From Marsupella aquatica (lineage: Eukaryota; Marchantiophyta): a stretch of DNA of 64,000 nucleotides. Below the pieces are notes generated by a model. It had not been told where the DNA came from and searched no databases. It was given only the letters and a program-made list of their open reading frames with translations. Position numbers and translations under genes: made by a program. Positions 46,601-57,032 of the stretch are shown piece by piece (positions within the stretch are counted from its first letter, which is position 1; each line of letters begins with the position of its first letter). The stretch spans positions 23,064,001 through 23,128,000 of the forward strand of contig OZ316892.1 in NCBI GenBank assembly GCA_973895155.1, given 5' to 3'.

Positions 46601-49600
46601 TTGGACAGAGTATAGCATGTCCCTCTGGAACAAGTATCGACCAATGGAAACGAATACCTGAATCGACGTCTCGATGGGAAGAGATTGAAGAAGGACAGGT
46701 ACTAATTCTGCTCTTTAGACGCAATATCAACTTTTGTTGAAAATACTTCTATTCTCCTTCCAAGTGTTGAGATTTTGGTGATAGGTAGAGTACGTGGCTA
46801 GTTCTAGTCATCATGTCATCTAAGAACATTTGAATGATTGCGTCATGCAGGGGGAAATGGAGACGTCGGTTCTGTGTGTTTATTGCTGGGAGATGGACAG
46901 TTTAAAGCTTCAAGAAACGTCCTTCCTGAAATGTCATCGTCTTCAATACTTGATACTGGATTTATGTCATAGGACAACACCGGAGAGACTGGAACTTCCC
47001 AGATCCTTGGTGTATTTGAGTTTGTCACGTGGCTCGTTTACTGCTTGCCCTGTGAATTTTACGCATTTGAGGAAATTGGTGGTTCTAGAACTTTCATATT
47101 GTAGATCCATGGAATCCCTTGTCGCTGATCTCGAGAACGTGAAGGAGCTTACTTGGTTGGAGCTTCGAGGCTGCCAAAAATTGAGAGAGCTGCCTCGGGG
47201 ATTATCCAAAAAACTTGAGTACTTGGGCGTGAAGGATAATGGTCTGGAGAAGCTACCGGAGGAGCTTGGGAGGTTAATAAAACTCACTCGCTTGACGGTT
47301 ACCTCGCGGCAGTTAACACGGGTTCCTGAAGGTGTAGGCAACCTGGGGTGTTTATCAGAGCTGGATCTATCTTCCACAAGCTTGACCAGCCTGCCCGAGT
47401 CCATTGGTCGTCTAGAAAAATTGAAGCGTTTGGATTTGAGATGGACATTGTTGAGTTCATTGCCAGACAGCATATGTGAGCTCAAGTTGATGAGAAGTTT
47501 CGAGGTATCAAATACAGTGTTGGCGGCGCTGCCTGAAAATATAGGTCATCTGGTGAACTTGACGGAATTGGGCTTGCACGAAACATGTTTGAAGTGGCTT
47601 CCTGAGTCAGTGGGGGACCTCTGTAAGCTGACAAAGCTAGATTTGCGCCACAGTCGGTTAGAATCTCTACCCAATTCCATCGGAGGGCTTATAAGCTTGG
47701 AGGAATTAGACTTGAAGAACACTTGTTTGAAGTGGCTTCCTGAGTCAGTCGGGGACCTCTTTAAGCTGAGGAAGCTGGAGTTGCGCAACACTCCGTTAGA
47801 ATCTTTACCGAATTCCATCTGTCGGCTTATAAACTTGGAGGAATTAGACTTGGATAACACTTGTTTGAAGTGCCTTCCTGAGTCAGTGGGGGACCTCTGT
47901 AAGCTGAGGAAGCTGGAGTTGCGCAACACTTCGTTAGAATCTGTACCGAATTCCATCTGTCGGCTTATAAACTTGGAGGAATTAGACTTGGGTAACACTT
48001 GTTTGAAGTTCGTTCCTGAGTCAATGGGGGACCTCTGTAAGTTGAGGAAGCTGGAGTTGCACAATACTCCGTTAGAGTCTCTACCGAATTCCATCGGTGG
48101 GCTTTTAAACTTGAAACGATTAGTCTTGCACGACACGTGTTTGAAGTGCGTTCCTGAGTCGGTGGGGGACCTCTGTAAGCTCAGGAAGCTGGACTTGCAC
48201 AATACTCCGTTAGAATCTGTACCGAAATCTATCGGTCGGCTTATAAACTTGGAGGAATTGGACTTGGAGAACACTTGTTTGAAGTGCCTTCCTGAGTCAG
48301 TGGGGGACCTGTGTAAGCTGACGGAGCTGGACTTACACAACACCCGGTTAGAATCTGTACCGAATTCCATCGGTCGGCTTATTAACTTGGAGGAATTACA
48401 CTTCGAGAACACTTGTTTGAAGTGCCTTCCTGAGTCAGTGGGGGACCTCTGTAAGTTGAGGAAGCTGGGCTTGCGCAACACTGCGTTAGAAGCTGTACCG
48501 AATTCCATCGGTCGACTTGTACACTTGGAGGAATTAGACTTGGGGAAGACTTGTTTGAAGTGCCTTCCTGAGTCAGTGGGGGACCTCTGTAAGCTGACAA
48601 AGCTGAGCTTGCACAACACTCCGTTAGAATCTATACCGAATTCCATCGGTCGGCTTATAAACTTGGAGGAATTAGACTTGGAGAAGACTTGTTTGAAGTG
48701 CCTTCCTGAGTCAGTGGGGGACCTCTGTAAGCTGAAGAAGCTGGACCTGCAGAACACTCCGTTAGAATCTGTACCGAATTCCATCGGTCGACTTATAAAC
48801 TTGGGGAAATTATACTTGGTGAACACATCCTTAAAGTGCCTTCCTGAGTCAGTGGGGGACCTCTCTAAGCTGACGACTCTGGATCTGGACTGCACTCCGT
48901 TAGAAACTGTCCCGGATTCCATCGGTAAACTTGAATCTCTACGCTGGTTGTCTTTGCGTGGCACTCAGCTAAGGACGCTTCCAAGGACCATAGGAGATCT
49001 GAATCTATCTACTTTGCTGGTAAGCTCCACCAATTGGAGGGCATGGCCGTCGTCAGTCGCATTGTTAAAACTAGAGTTACTTGAAGCACCAATTAGCTCA
49101 ATTTGGTCTAGTCGTGAAGCAGCTTCTTCGTACGAGGAAGTGGAAGGTGAAAGAGAGGACGGTCTTTCATCAAATCTGACGTCAGAGCAAGAAGATGGCC
49201 AAGGCGAAGAAAATGATGCATCCTGTTCCGGCTCAGAGCAGATTGAAGATCAACTAGAAGAGGATTCTGTCCTTCAAACTGACGCGACATACGTCTTCAA
49301 GATATATTCTCGTGCCTTTCAGAATGTGTCTCGCCTAAGATTAAATGGCAGATGTTGCCGGCAATCGTGGCTTCAGCCTCTGTTTCGTGCAATGCAGCAG
49401 GAAGGGCCATCCCTTGTGTATCTGCATTTGGAAGACTTCGTCTTTGCAGAGGAGATCCCTTGTGAAATCGGAACATTGATGGGTTTACAGTACTTGTCTG
49501 TGACCGGTTGGAGCAGACTTCTGGAGTTGCCCGCGTCCTTGGGCGAGCTAGACTCCCTGGAATATCTGTATCTAGAAAACAATCCCAAATTACACAAATT

Positions 49601-50198
49601 GCCCGATTGTTTGAGTTCCTTGCCCGTCTTCCGAAGGCTCGACATCCTGCAGTGCGGGAGCTTGCACAGCATGCCGCGCTCTTTCAGCCGCGAGTCTCCA
49701 CTCCACAAACATTATTCAATGGATGTGTGCTCTTTGGGGAAGGACTATGGATGGTTGTCTTCTGTAGTTTCTGATTCATGGAGAATATTGCAATCCTTCT
49801 TGATGTGTTGCGGGAAGCTCGTCCCACTTAGTTTGAGTTACGTGGTTGAGTGCAACAAATTGGGAAAGGCACAGGAGAGAGCATTGAAAGCTCAAGATGG
49901 GGTTTATGAGCTAGAGAAGGAGGTGTTCATGGAGCTATTCAGCGAAGCGGATGGGCATCGTTGTAGATGGGACACTGAGGAGCGTAGGCTCGATGAAGAA
50001 GAGTCTTCCACTTCCACATCCGCGATATCCTGTGGGTCGGAGTGCAAACAAAGAGATGATCCGGTTCACGAAATGCGACCTTCCATGTGTCCTGTCCAAA
50101 CCGTCGAACTTTGGTGCATGGCCGATTGTGATTTGCACGAGGAAGGGATTGAGGTCACTCTGTTCGAGGATCCCTTCAAATACTACCAATCCCCATAA
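43662..50198 (+). CDS. HNL copy B: alpha/beta-hydrolase-NB-ARC-LRR intracellular immune receptor
   Basis: Exons 43662-43805, 44121-44771, 45093-45248, 45538-46698 and 46851-50198 join in phase 0 to give about 1,819 residues. Residues 60-315 form a DUF676/SERAC1-like hydrolase fold: oxyanion-type FFHGL, nucleophile elbow GHCLGG (Cys159 instead of Ser), FFLGTPQTGS, and catalytic-type His294 in DADHYDICKP. The NB-ARC domain has Walker A GLSGVGKTT (385-393), kinase-2 LDNVD (470-474), RNBS-B KLLITTNN, a GLPL-like NHPLSLKVLGG, RNBS-D-like EIFLDIATCF and MHQ in place of MHD (665-667). The kinase-2 Asp and RNBS-D resemble TIR-type NLRs. LRRs with ten 46-residue units, an acidic linker and a post-LRR domain follow. 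NLRs sense pathogen effectors and signal through the N-terminal domain; here the hydrolase would be the signalling part. Exon 4 start is inferred, see the acceptor-shift finding. Confidence 0.88.
43823..44046 (+). repeat. Three tandem copies of a 74-75 bp unit in intron 1 of HNL copy B
   Basis: Units starting with CTCCCGCTAT at 43823, 43897 and 43972 contain CAGGAAGGTT-like, TTGGTTCCGTTTTGATT and GCCAAAATTGTATGTGAT segments. Copy A has only one. The repeat lies between the predicted donor at 43806 and the acceptor at 44120 and pads the intron. Confidence 0.8.
47589..48968 (+). repeat. Ten tandem 138-bp units inside the LRR exon of HNL copy B
   Basis: The unit is the same 46-residue double LRR as in copy A, but here there are ten. 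The extra unit accounts for the 45-residue net length difference between the two LRR exons, together with three single-residue indels further downstream. A minus-strand open frame of 472 codons over this array is a by-product of the repeat. Confidence 0.9.
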
Positions 50199-51859
50199 GC
50201 CCTCCTATATATGCCATATATTATGCAGAGGCTGTCCCCTACTACCCGCTCTTTGAATGGGAGAGTACAGTAAAATTGAGTATATTAGATTCCCCATTCT
50301 CATTCGTTTTACTACCCCCTCTTTGAATGGGAGAGTACAATAAAACTGTATATTATATTCCTTATTATTCACATTCTGTCTACTACACCCTCTTTTGAAT
50401 GGGAGATTACAACAAAGTATATACTATTCCCATTCTTTGAATAAGTATATACTATTCACATTCTTTGAAGATTAATGAAATGATAAAAAAATAATCATTT
50501 TAATATTCATACATAACATACCATCCTTAAGCACACGCTATTGGAGGATACAAATCTATGCAATTCTGGAGTTGCTTGCATGAATCTAAGTTTAGTGGCA
50601 CACTCCTACTGTTGGAGCTTTGTTTGGCCATCCAATGCTTGCAGGGGCAATTTAATAATTAATTTAGTTTGAATGCTGCTTAGTAGTGTTGTGAAATAAT
50701 GAGGGTAAAACATGGGTGATAACTATGTAGTTAAGATTGAAGAATAGCGGGCAATTCCCCTGCAAGACCCTGTAAAGGGAGTTTGGAGAGGGCATCAAGT
50801 TGGGTTGGTTTCAGCACACTTTATGATGAGATGGTGAAATCTGGGGGTAAACTTCACATTCTTCCGTAATTAGGGTATTAATTACAATGTTGCTACCAAA
50901 AGAGTTTGAGATTGACAAAGAAGATATGTAGGAGAAGTCCAAGGCCCTTTTCCAAGTCTTGCTGGAGGCATAAACCACCACTCTACCTTGTTAGCTCCTT
51001 CCATACTAGTAAGGACCTATCCATTAAACCACAACTACCCGTAGCTCTTATTATACAGGGTTCAGTTTCCTCATGAACGGACTTGGGCTCATTTTTTTTA
51101 TAGTGAGTACACTGTTCATTGGGGGCAGGAGTGAATAGAAGTCAACACCCAATAGGGCTCTTCTATATGGGTAGGTGTGGTTTAATAGCAATTTCCTCAA
51201 ATGAAGGAACTTGTGAGAGTGCAGGGCAATGAGAGGCACCAAAACCCAAATATGAATGATGATGAGTTTACTAATAATGAGCAGCAGTTACTAATAAAAA
51301 GAACCATGGCCGAGACTGCAAGTTCCTGAATACTCTATTACCCATTTAAAATAACATTAGCAGGAGGTCCCAGGATTACTAACAAGAATTGTTACGTCAC
51401 TTCTTAATGTCCCTCCAACTGCTAGCCATTTAATTGGAGTCAAGTTGGTTATACCATATATGGATGTTGTGGAATTTGAGGAAAAACTGCATGTGAGCAC
51501 TCCTTTATGAGAATTTAATGGCGACTAGTGCCTCCGCTAGTGCCTTTCGAATTTTGACTTATAGGACAACTCCTGGGAATGAACCATCTAGCATAATTGA
51601 CCACTCAGATTTCTTCTAAATAGTCCCTGGATCATTGTAAGAAGACCTCCACTATTTCCCTTGATATTGAACCCAATTTTCTACTCTTGCCCTCATTTAG
51701 AAGCAGCTTGGAAAGAAATTTCTTGCTAGAGAGTCTAATTAATATCATCAGCTTTCATTTTGAATAGAGAGCTACAAGTTTTCAAAGAATACACCATTCT
51801 TCACTGCCCACATTCATGGTTTCACTAGTTTTTGAGCAACTCACTTCAACCTTCAATAT
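50199..51859. other. 3' flank of HNL copy B
   Basis: The 3' untranslated region contains three imperfect tandem copies of a roughly 75-bp unit at about 50237-50460, marked by CTCTTTGAATGGGAGAGTAC. This tandem repeat is absent after copy A, which has a different one. The rest aligns with 38375-39561 and 40317-40525. No gene is supported. Confidence 0.6.
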
Positions 51860-52152
51860 TGTTGGGGATAATCCCTATCCCGAGACACCATGCACATGTG
51901 AACACCGTACAAAGTAGTCGACACAACGAGTACGTGGTTCACCTCATGACCGAGGCTACGTCCACGGGAAAGCAAGAGACCTTTATTTATCTCTTGCTGC
52001 ACTCCAACAATGAACTGAAGATCCACCAAGGATTGGCACCAGCCCTGGCTATATACACAACAGCACTATCGCTAACCTTAGCTAAGTCCTAACCTGAGTT
52101 AGCCTAACTATGGTTAGCTCAAGAGTCACAAGACTAAGAACAATACCTAACA
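51860..52152 (-). mobile_element. Solo LTR of a Ty1/copia element with perfect 5-bp target duplication
   Basis: The 293-bp sequence starts TGTTGGGG and ends CCTAACA on the plus strand; read on the minus strand it starts TGTTAGG and ends CCCCAACA. AATAT flanks both sides (51855-51859 and 52153-52157). The paralogous place in the A flank (near 40528) is empty and holds a single CAATATGACAC. This is a clean solo LTR left by recombination between two LTRs. Confidence 0.9.
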
Positions 52153-53012
52153 AATATGACACATCAGCATGATTTCAATTGATGTCTCAATTGACAACAA
52201 AATTCACACAATTTAGAAGAGGTTTGGGCAGTAATTGTGGGAGGGGAGGAGCCAACAAATATATAACACACACAATGATAGTTTTAGTGGCAAAAATTCA
52301 CTATATTCCACCTCACTGAAAAGTATTGTCTTTGGCTACAATTTGCTGGGGATTGTCTTCCATTAGCCAATTCCCTACCCCCTGGCCACAGTCTCCGTTT
52401 GACAGAATCTAATAGTTATCCTTAAATCTATGGAGATCTAATGGTGAGAAATTAATCTTTGAAAATTAAAAGAGGAATATTCTTAGCATCTTCTCCTTCA
52501 CACAAGGTGATGTTTGCCACCCCTTGTACGTGAAAAAGTTAAAACCTTCAAAATTACGCTCTATCACAATGCCAAAAAATAAACGCCAAACTTAGAGACA
52601 AGATACCAAACACAGGAGATAAATTAAATGGCGTTTTAGCCCTTTGGTCTCCCTAGTTTTTTTACTTTGCTATCTCCCTTTTATAGAGTCTTCTCCTTTG
52701 GGATAGTGCCTCCTGGTTGGGCGACTATTGGATCTCCTGTCTTTGGTATTGTGTCTTCCTATTGGGCTCCTTTTGTGTTTTGGCAGTATGATATACAGTT
52801 GGGTCTCTTTAAGGACAAACTCCTGAAGTGCACAACTTGGGTAAGCTCAAGTCAGAAGACCATCCTTGACGTTTGCAATGATCCCAAATTTGCACCAAAT
52901 TTGTGAGAAGAAAATGAAAGAATTAACCTCATCAAATCTCAGATAAGGATGCAGCACAACGCCTGTGCTTCTGAAGGACATGCATAACAACAATATACTC
53001 CCCCCTAGCGTT

Positions 53013-53086
53013 AACATTGTACAGGTCCACTATTGATGGCCACGCCTCCCTTTAAAAATAAAAATAAAAACATTGTACAGGTCCAC
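53013..53086 (+). mobile_element. Tiny retroposon insertion with an A-rich tail and an 18-bp target duplication
   Basis: AACATTGTACAGGTCCAC occurs at 53013-53030 and 53069-53086. Between them are only 38 bp, ending in AAAAATAAAAATAAA. The A flank has a single copy of the site near 41365-41385. A long direct duplication with an A-rich 3' end is the signature of target-primed reverse transcription, so this looks like a severely 5'-truncated LINE or SINE copy. Confidence 0.7.
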
Positions 53087-53692
53087 TCTATCGCCAAATT
53101 AAACCTGACTCGCCAAATGTGTGTTTGGTACAACAACATCACATTTGGAGGCAACTTCCACAACGTCAGCTGACTCCTCCCAACCCCTCCCACCTCCCCC
53201 CTTGTACAACATCAGTAGATATTTAAAGCATTTTCCACCTCCTCTCAAATCCCTTTGAATCCCCCTCGACGGTCATAGAAAATGAAACCAAACTGGTATT
53301 TGATGCTGTTTTCCAAATCTACAAGTTGCCCTAGTTGAGAATGAATGTATAGTATTGTCACATTCCTCTTATCAAAGAGATTAGCCAAGATTATGGACCA
53401 AGTTCTGAAGACAATTTGACCATTACACAGAGTAGCAAGAGACACACATTTTGACTTTGAAATCTAAGTGATTTTGAGAACAGATTTTGCTCTCCAGTTA
53501 TTGGTTTACGGTCAATCCTACCTCGGATTAGTCCAAAAAATCTTATCACCAGGTGGAGTCTATTCAGACGATACAGCCCAGTGAAAGGAAAGGCACATTG
53601 TAAAGGGAAACATAATTTAACAAACTGTCACACATCAAGTCAGTTAACTCTGGTCAGTCATGAGAGATCTTACAGTCTAAGATTATCCCAAT

Positions 53693-54045
53693 TGTTGAGC
53701 ATAGACGACAATCGTAACGGCAAGCCCATGAACCATCCAACGCACAAGGGTCGGTACAGAGAGATACATGGTTCACCTCCACATGAGACTACGTCCACGG
53801 GAACACACAAGAGCTTTATTGCACTCTAGGCCGCCCGGCCATACCAAATATCCACAGCACAAGCTCTCCCTATCTCTCAACTAACTCCGTAACAATGAGC
53901 CTGAGTTCCTACTCTCCAAGAAAACACCGCTTGGGTATAGAGTGTGCGCAACATGACTAACAAACCTAACCTAGTCTGCTAGTAAGGTTAGCCCTAACTG
54001 CGACACAGTCGTAACTCTAGACTCACCTAAGAGTAAATCCTAACA
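53693..54045 (-). mobile_element. Solo LTR of a Ty1/copia element
   Basis: The 353-bp sequence runs from TGTTGAGC to CCTAACA on the plus strand. It is flanked by CCAAT (53688-53692) and TCAAT (54046-54050), four of five bases identical. The A flank at about 42797-42810 has the empty site CACAATTAGG. It is closely related to the LTR at 54083-54426. Confidence 0.85.
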
Positions 54046-54082
54046 TCAATTAGGGGTCTTAAAGCTTCAAAACTATGGAATG

Positions 54083-54426
54083 TGTTGAGCATAGACGACA
54101 TTTGCAACGGCAAGCCCATGAACCATCCAACGCACAAGAGTCGACATAGAGAGATACGTGGTTCACCTCCACATGAGGCTACGTCCACGGGAACACACAA
54201 GAGCTTTACTGCACTCTAGGCCGATCGGCCATACCAAGCATCCACAGCACAAGCTCTCCCTATCTCTCAACTAGCTCCGTAACAATGAGCCTAAGTTCCA
54301 CCAGGGTCTGGCATTAGCCCTGGCTTAATACACAACAGCACTACCGCTAACATTAGCTAAGTCCTAACCCGAGTTAGCCTAACTATGGTTAGCTCATGAG
54401 TCACAAGACTAGAGCAATATCTAACA
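54083..54426 (-). repeat. 3' LTR of the minus-strand copia element
   Basis: The 344-bp LTR has TGTTGAGC and TCTAACA ends on the plus strand. It adjoins a polypurine tract on the minus strand, which marks it as the 3' LTR. The first bases abut GGAATG, where the A paralog at about 42836 continues unbroken. Confidence 0.85.
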
Positions 54427-55426
54427 AACTCCCCCTTGACTCTTGTCTTGGGGACTGGACTAAATGCTACCATATGGAATCCTCAGCGGGAAGTTCTAGA
54501 CAGTCACCAAACCAGGTCTCCCCCTAAAAACCACAAGGGTTAACTAAGGGTTAACTAGAACTAAGCCGTAGCCAAACAGAAATGAGTAATCCATATACAA
54601 ATAGTCACACATTGCTAAATAACTCTACTGACACTACAACTGCAAAACCTGCAAAGTAGCACGGTGTCTTGAGAAACTCTCCAAATGAATCACTTTGGTA
54701 AAGGCATCAGCGGGATTGAGTTTTCCATCAATCTTGATTAGCTCAAAAGTTTTATCAGACACTGTTTGCCTGATAAAATGACACCTGATATCAATGTGCT
54801 TCACCCTGCTATCCATCACCTGGTTAGCAGCCAAGTGAAGAGCACTCTGACTATCACAATTTAGAGTCATTTTGCCATGCTCTAAACCCATCTCCGCGAT
54901 CAACTTGTCCAACCAAATCGCTTCCTTTACAGCTTCTGTTGCTGCAACATACTCTGCTTCTGTAGTAGATTGAGATATACACTTCTGCAAGGTAGATTTC
55001 CAACTAATACATCCTCCTCCAAGAGTAAAAACAAACCCAGTTGTAGACCTCCTTGTGTCCAAATAGCCTCCATAGTTAGAATCTACATAGCCAACTAACG
55101 TTCTATCTGATCTGTTATCAAATAGTAATCCATAGTCATGTGTACCCTTGAGATACCTGAGAATCCATTTCACAGCTTCCCAGTGTACCTTTCCTGGATT
55201 TGACATGAATCTGCTAAGTAACCTTGCCCATCGCTAGGGCCAAGTCAGGCCTAATACAAGTCATCAAATATATCAGACTGCCTACTGCCTTCTCATAAGG
55301 AATCTTAGCCATCAGACCTTTCTCCACAGCATCCGTTGGAGGGAAAGCTGATGATAACTTGAAATGTGAAGCTAAAGGAATACTCACTGGCTTGCAGTTC
55401 TCCATGTTGAATCGTGCAAGTACTTT
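54083..55426 (-). mobile_element. Ty1/copia retrotransposon, 3' part, minus strand
   Basis: Read on the minus strand: polyprotein end (55429-54634), then spacer, a polypurine tract (AGGGGGAGTTTG, complement of about 54425-54436), then the 3' LTR (54426-54083). The polyprotein piece keeps the copia RNase H-type region: YLMTCIRPDLALAMG at about 55250 (in a separate frame), then LVGYVDSNYGG, STTEAEYVAATEAVKEAIWL and KLNPADAFTK. There is a stop and frame change between 55214 and 55206. The element is cut at 55426 by a CACTA terminus; its 5' part, if present, lies beyond the right end of the window. Confidence 0.85.
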
Positions 55427-55925
55427 CACTACAACATATTTGACACTTTTGCGAAGGTATTTTTGTCGACGCTCTTGTATTTCCGATGGGCGGTGCTTGG
55501 CATAATTTGCGAATCAACCCGCATTGCAATTTGTGATTATATCCCTATCGCAAAGATAATACTTGAAGCGCATTATATCGCTAATACGTTGCGAAGTAAG
55601 TGATTTTGCAAGTTTTACTGAAACGCGCCGAATGGAAAGGTGCCTTCTGAAGATGGGAAAATCGCTCGCCGACTCCGAAACTAACTGATAAAAATATTTG
55701 CAAAGAAGGTTGGATTGAAAATGTTTTGCAATAGTAGTTGTTTGACAAGTTTAAGAATGTCGGAGGATGGAAGATTTGCGAAATGGTGAGAATATTAAAT
55801 TTGTGATTGATTTTGAATCACAAGTTTGCGAAGAGTATAGTATGGAAATATTGAGAAACGAGAAGCTTCATAGAAATTGCGAGTCCGATGAGATTTTGTG
55901 AGCTTCGCAAGTTGTTCGCAAACTA
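55427..55925. promoter_or_regulatory. CACTA terminus with subterminal repeats
   Basis: Short motifs TTGCGAA, TTCGCAA and TTTGCAA occur about a dozen times on both strands. In En/Spm elements such clustered subterminal motifs bind the regulatory transposase protein. The assignment rests on family knowledge. Confidence 0.6.
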
Positions 55926-56371
55926 AAAATTAAGATTATTGTGAGGTGAGACAATGAAGAGGGTGGATGGGGCAAGAGGGAAGAGGAAGGGAGGATGGAG
56001 GGAGGTACAATGAAGGATGGAAAAGGGAGGGGAGTACAATGGAAGAGGAAGGAGGGAGGAGAAAGAGGAAGGGAGGAGGAGGGACAGATGTACCACGGAG
56101 GAGGGAAACACGAGGGTGAGAATGAAAATTATGGAATAAGTAGGAAATAAAGTTATATTGAGCAACAGAGGTTAGATAGAAAGTTGCATATAAAATTCAC
56201 AAGTGATCACAATAAAACAATGCAATACATATGTCATGAGTATGACTCATTCAAAAGTGAATGGCAAATATAAATATAGACAATACTTTTTTTATATCAC
56301 CAAACATGAACAAAACAAATATAACATGAACAAATGTCTAGGCTGGACCCAAGTGCATATAAATATGTCCC
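55926..56371. other. Noncoding interior of the CACTA element
   Basis: About 55955-56110 is purine-rich (GGGAGG and GAGGAAG words), and an AT-rich stretch follows. This would be the 3' untranslated part of the minus-strand transposase gene. Confidence 0.45.
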
Positions 56372-56881
56372 TCACACTTGGTCCTCATCGGCCTCAAGGT
56401 CATCTAGGTCTGATACAATAACATCTGGCTTCTCATAAACAATGGAACGAGAACGTGGCACATAGGTGATGACAATTGACCACTCGGTGTCTAAGGGGTA
56501 TGGAATGTAGAAACATTGCTCCAAGTGTGATGGGAAAGCAAATGGTTCTGATGTTTGCCAATGAGATGCTTGAACACTAGTGGCACTTGTCTTCAACCGT
56601 GTAAACCCACTCTCATCTTGAAGTACAGTGCAATTTTGACCAACAAAGTTCACTTTGAACCACTTGCACTTGAAGACATATTCCTCAAACTTTGAATGGT
56701 TGTCATATGATACCACCAAGATCTCCTCTATCTTCCCATAGTGTGGCACAACATCTCTAACAATGTTCCTGTCATGGCGGCTGCTTCTGGAGTCTTGAGA
56801 AAATTCCCCTTGAACTCCACAATCAAAAGTACGACCCCTCTTCTCATCAAGGGAAGAAACCCTGAAATTAACAAAACCCAC
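56372..56881 (-). CDS. CACTA transposase-associated DUF4216 segment (partial)
   Basis: The 169-codon minus-strand frame carries the DUF4216 pattern found near the C-terminus of plant CACTA transposase proteins: YGKIEEILVVSYD, then VFKCKWFKVNF, then EPFAFPSHLEQCFYIPYPLD and W-x-IVITYVPRS. An acidic tail (DLDDLEADEDQV) ends the protein. The upstream transposase exons, on the minus strand, would lie to the right but are displaced by the Ty3 insertion at 57033. The frame appears open, so the exon itself is not visibly damaged. Confidence 0.75.
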   Translation of the reverse strand: MGFVNFRVSSLDEKRGRTFDCGVQGEFSQDSRSSRHDRNIVRDVVPHYGKIEEILVVSYDNHSKFEEYVFKCKWFKVNFVGQNCTVLQDESGFTRLKTSATSVQASHWQTSEPFAFPSHLEQCFYIPYPLDTEWSIVITYVPRSRSIVYEKPDVIVSDLDDLEADEDQV

Positions 56882-57032
56882 AAATTTTTATTACACAAAA
56901 GATACCATTAATGTAATAATCATCAAAATATGACACCCATCCCTAAATAGCCAAAACCCACATGGCCTATGGCATAAATATAGAAGCCAACATTACAGTT
57001 ATGGATGTCATTAATGATAATAGAAAGTTTTT

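Larger units (their letters stand above)
55427..57032 (-). mobile_element. CACTA (En/Spm-type) DNA transposon, one end and part of its transposase gene
   Basis: The element starts with CACTACAACATATTTGACAC at 55427, the typical CACTA terminus, inside the copia coding region. For about 500 bp the sequence is full of TTTGCGAA and TTGCAA words in both orientations, as expected of subterminal transposase-binding repeats. The minus-strand transposase segment is at 56372-56881. The other terminus is not in the window; the element is cut at 57032 by the Ty3 LTR. Confidence 0.8.

Noticed and set aside
47546-48964. 472-codon minus-strand open frame opposite the LRR exon, with smaller ones opposite copy A
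   Set aside because: The 138-bp unit is a multiple of three and happens to lack antisense stops; the frame repeats the unit and has no independent features.
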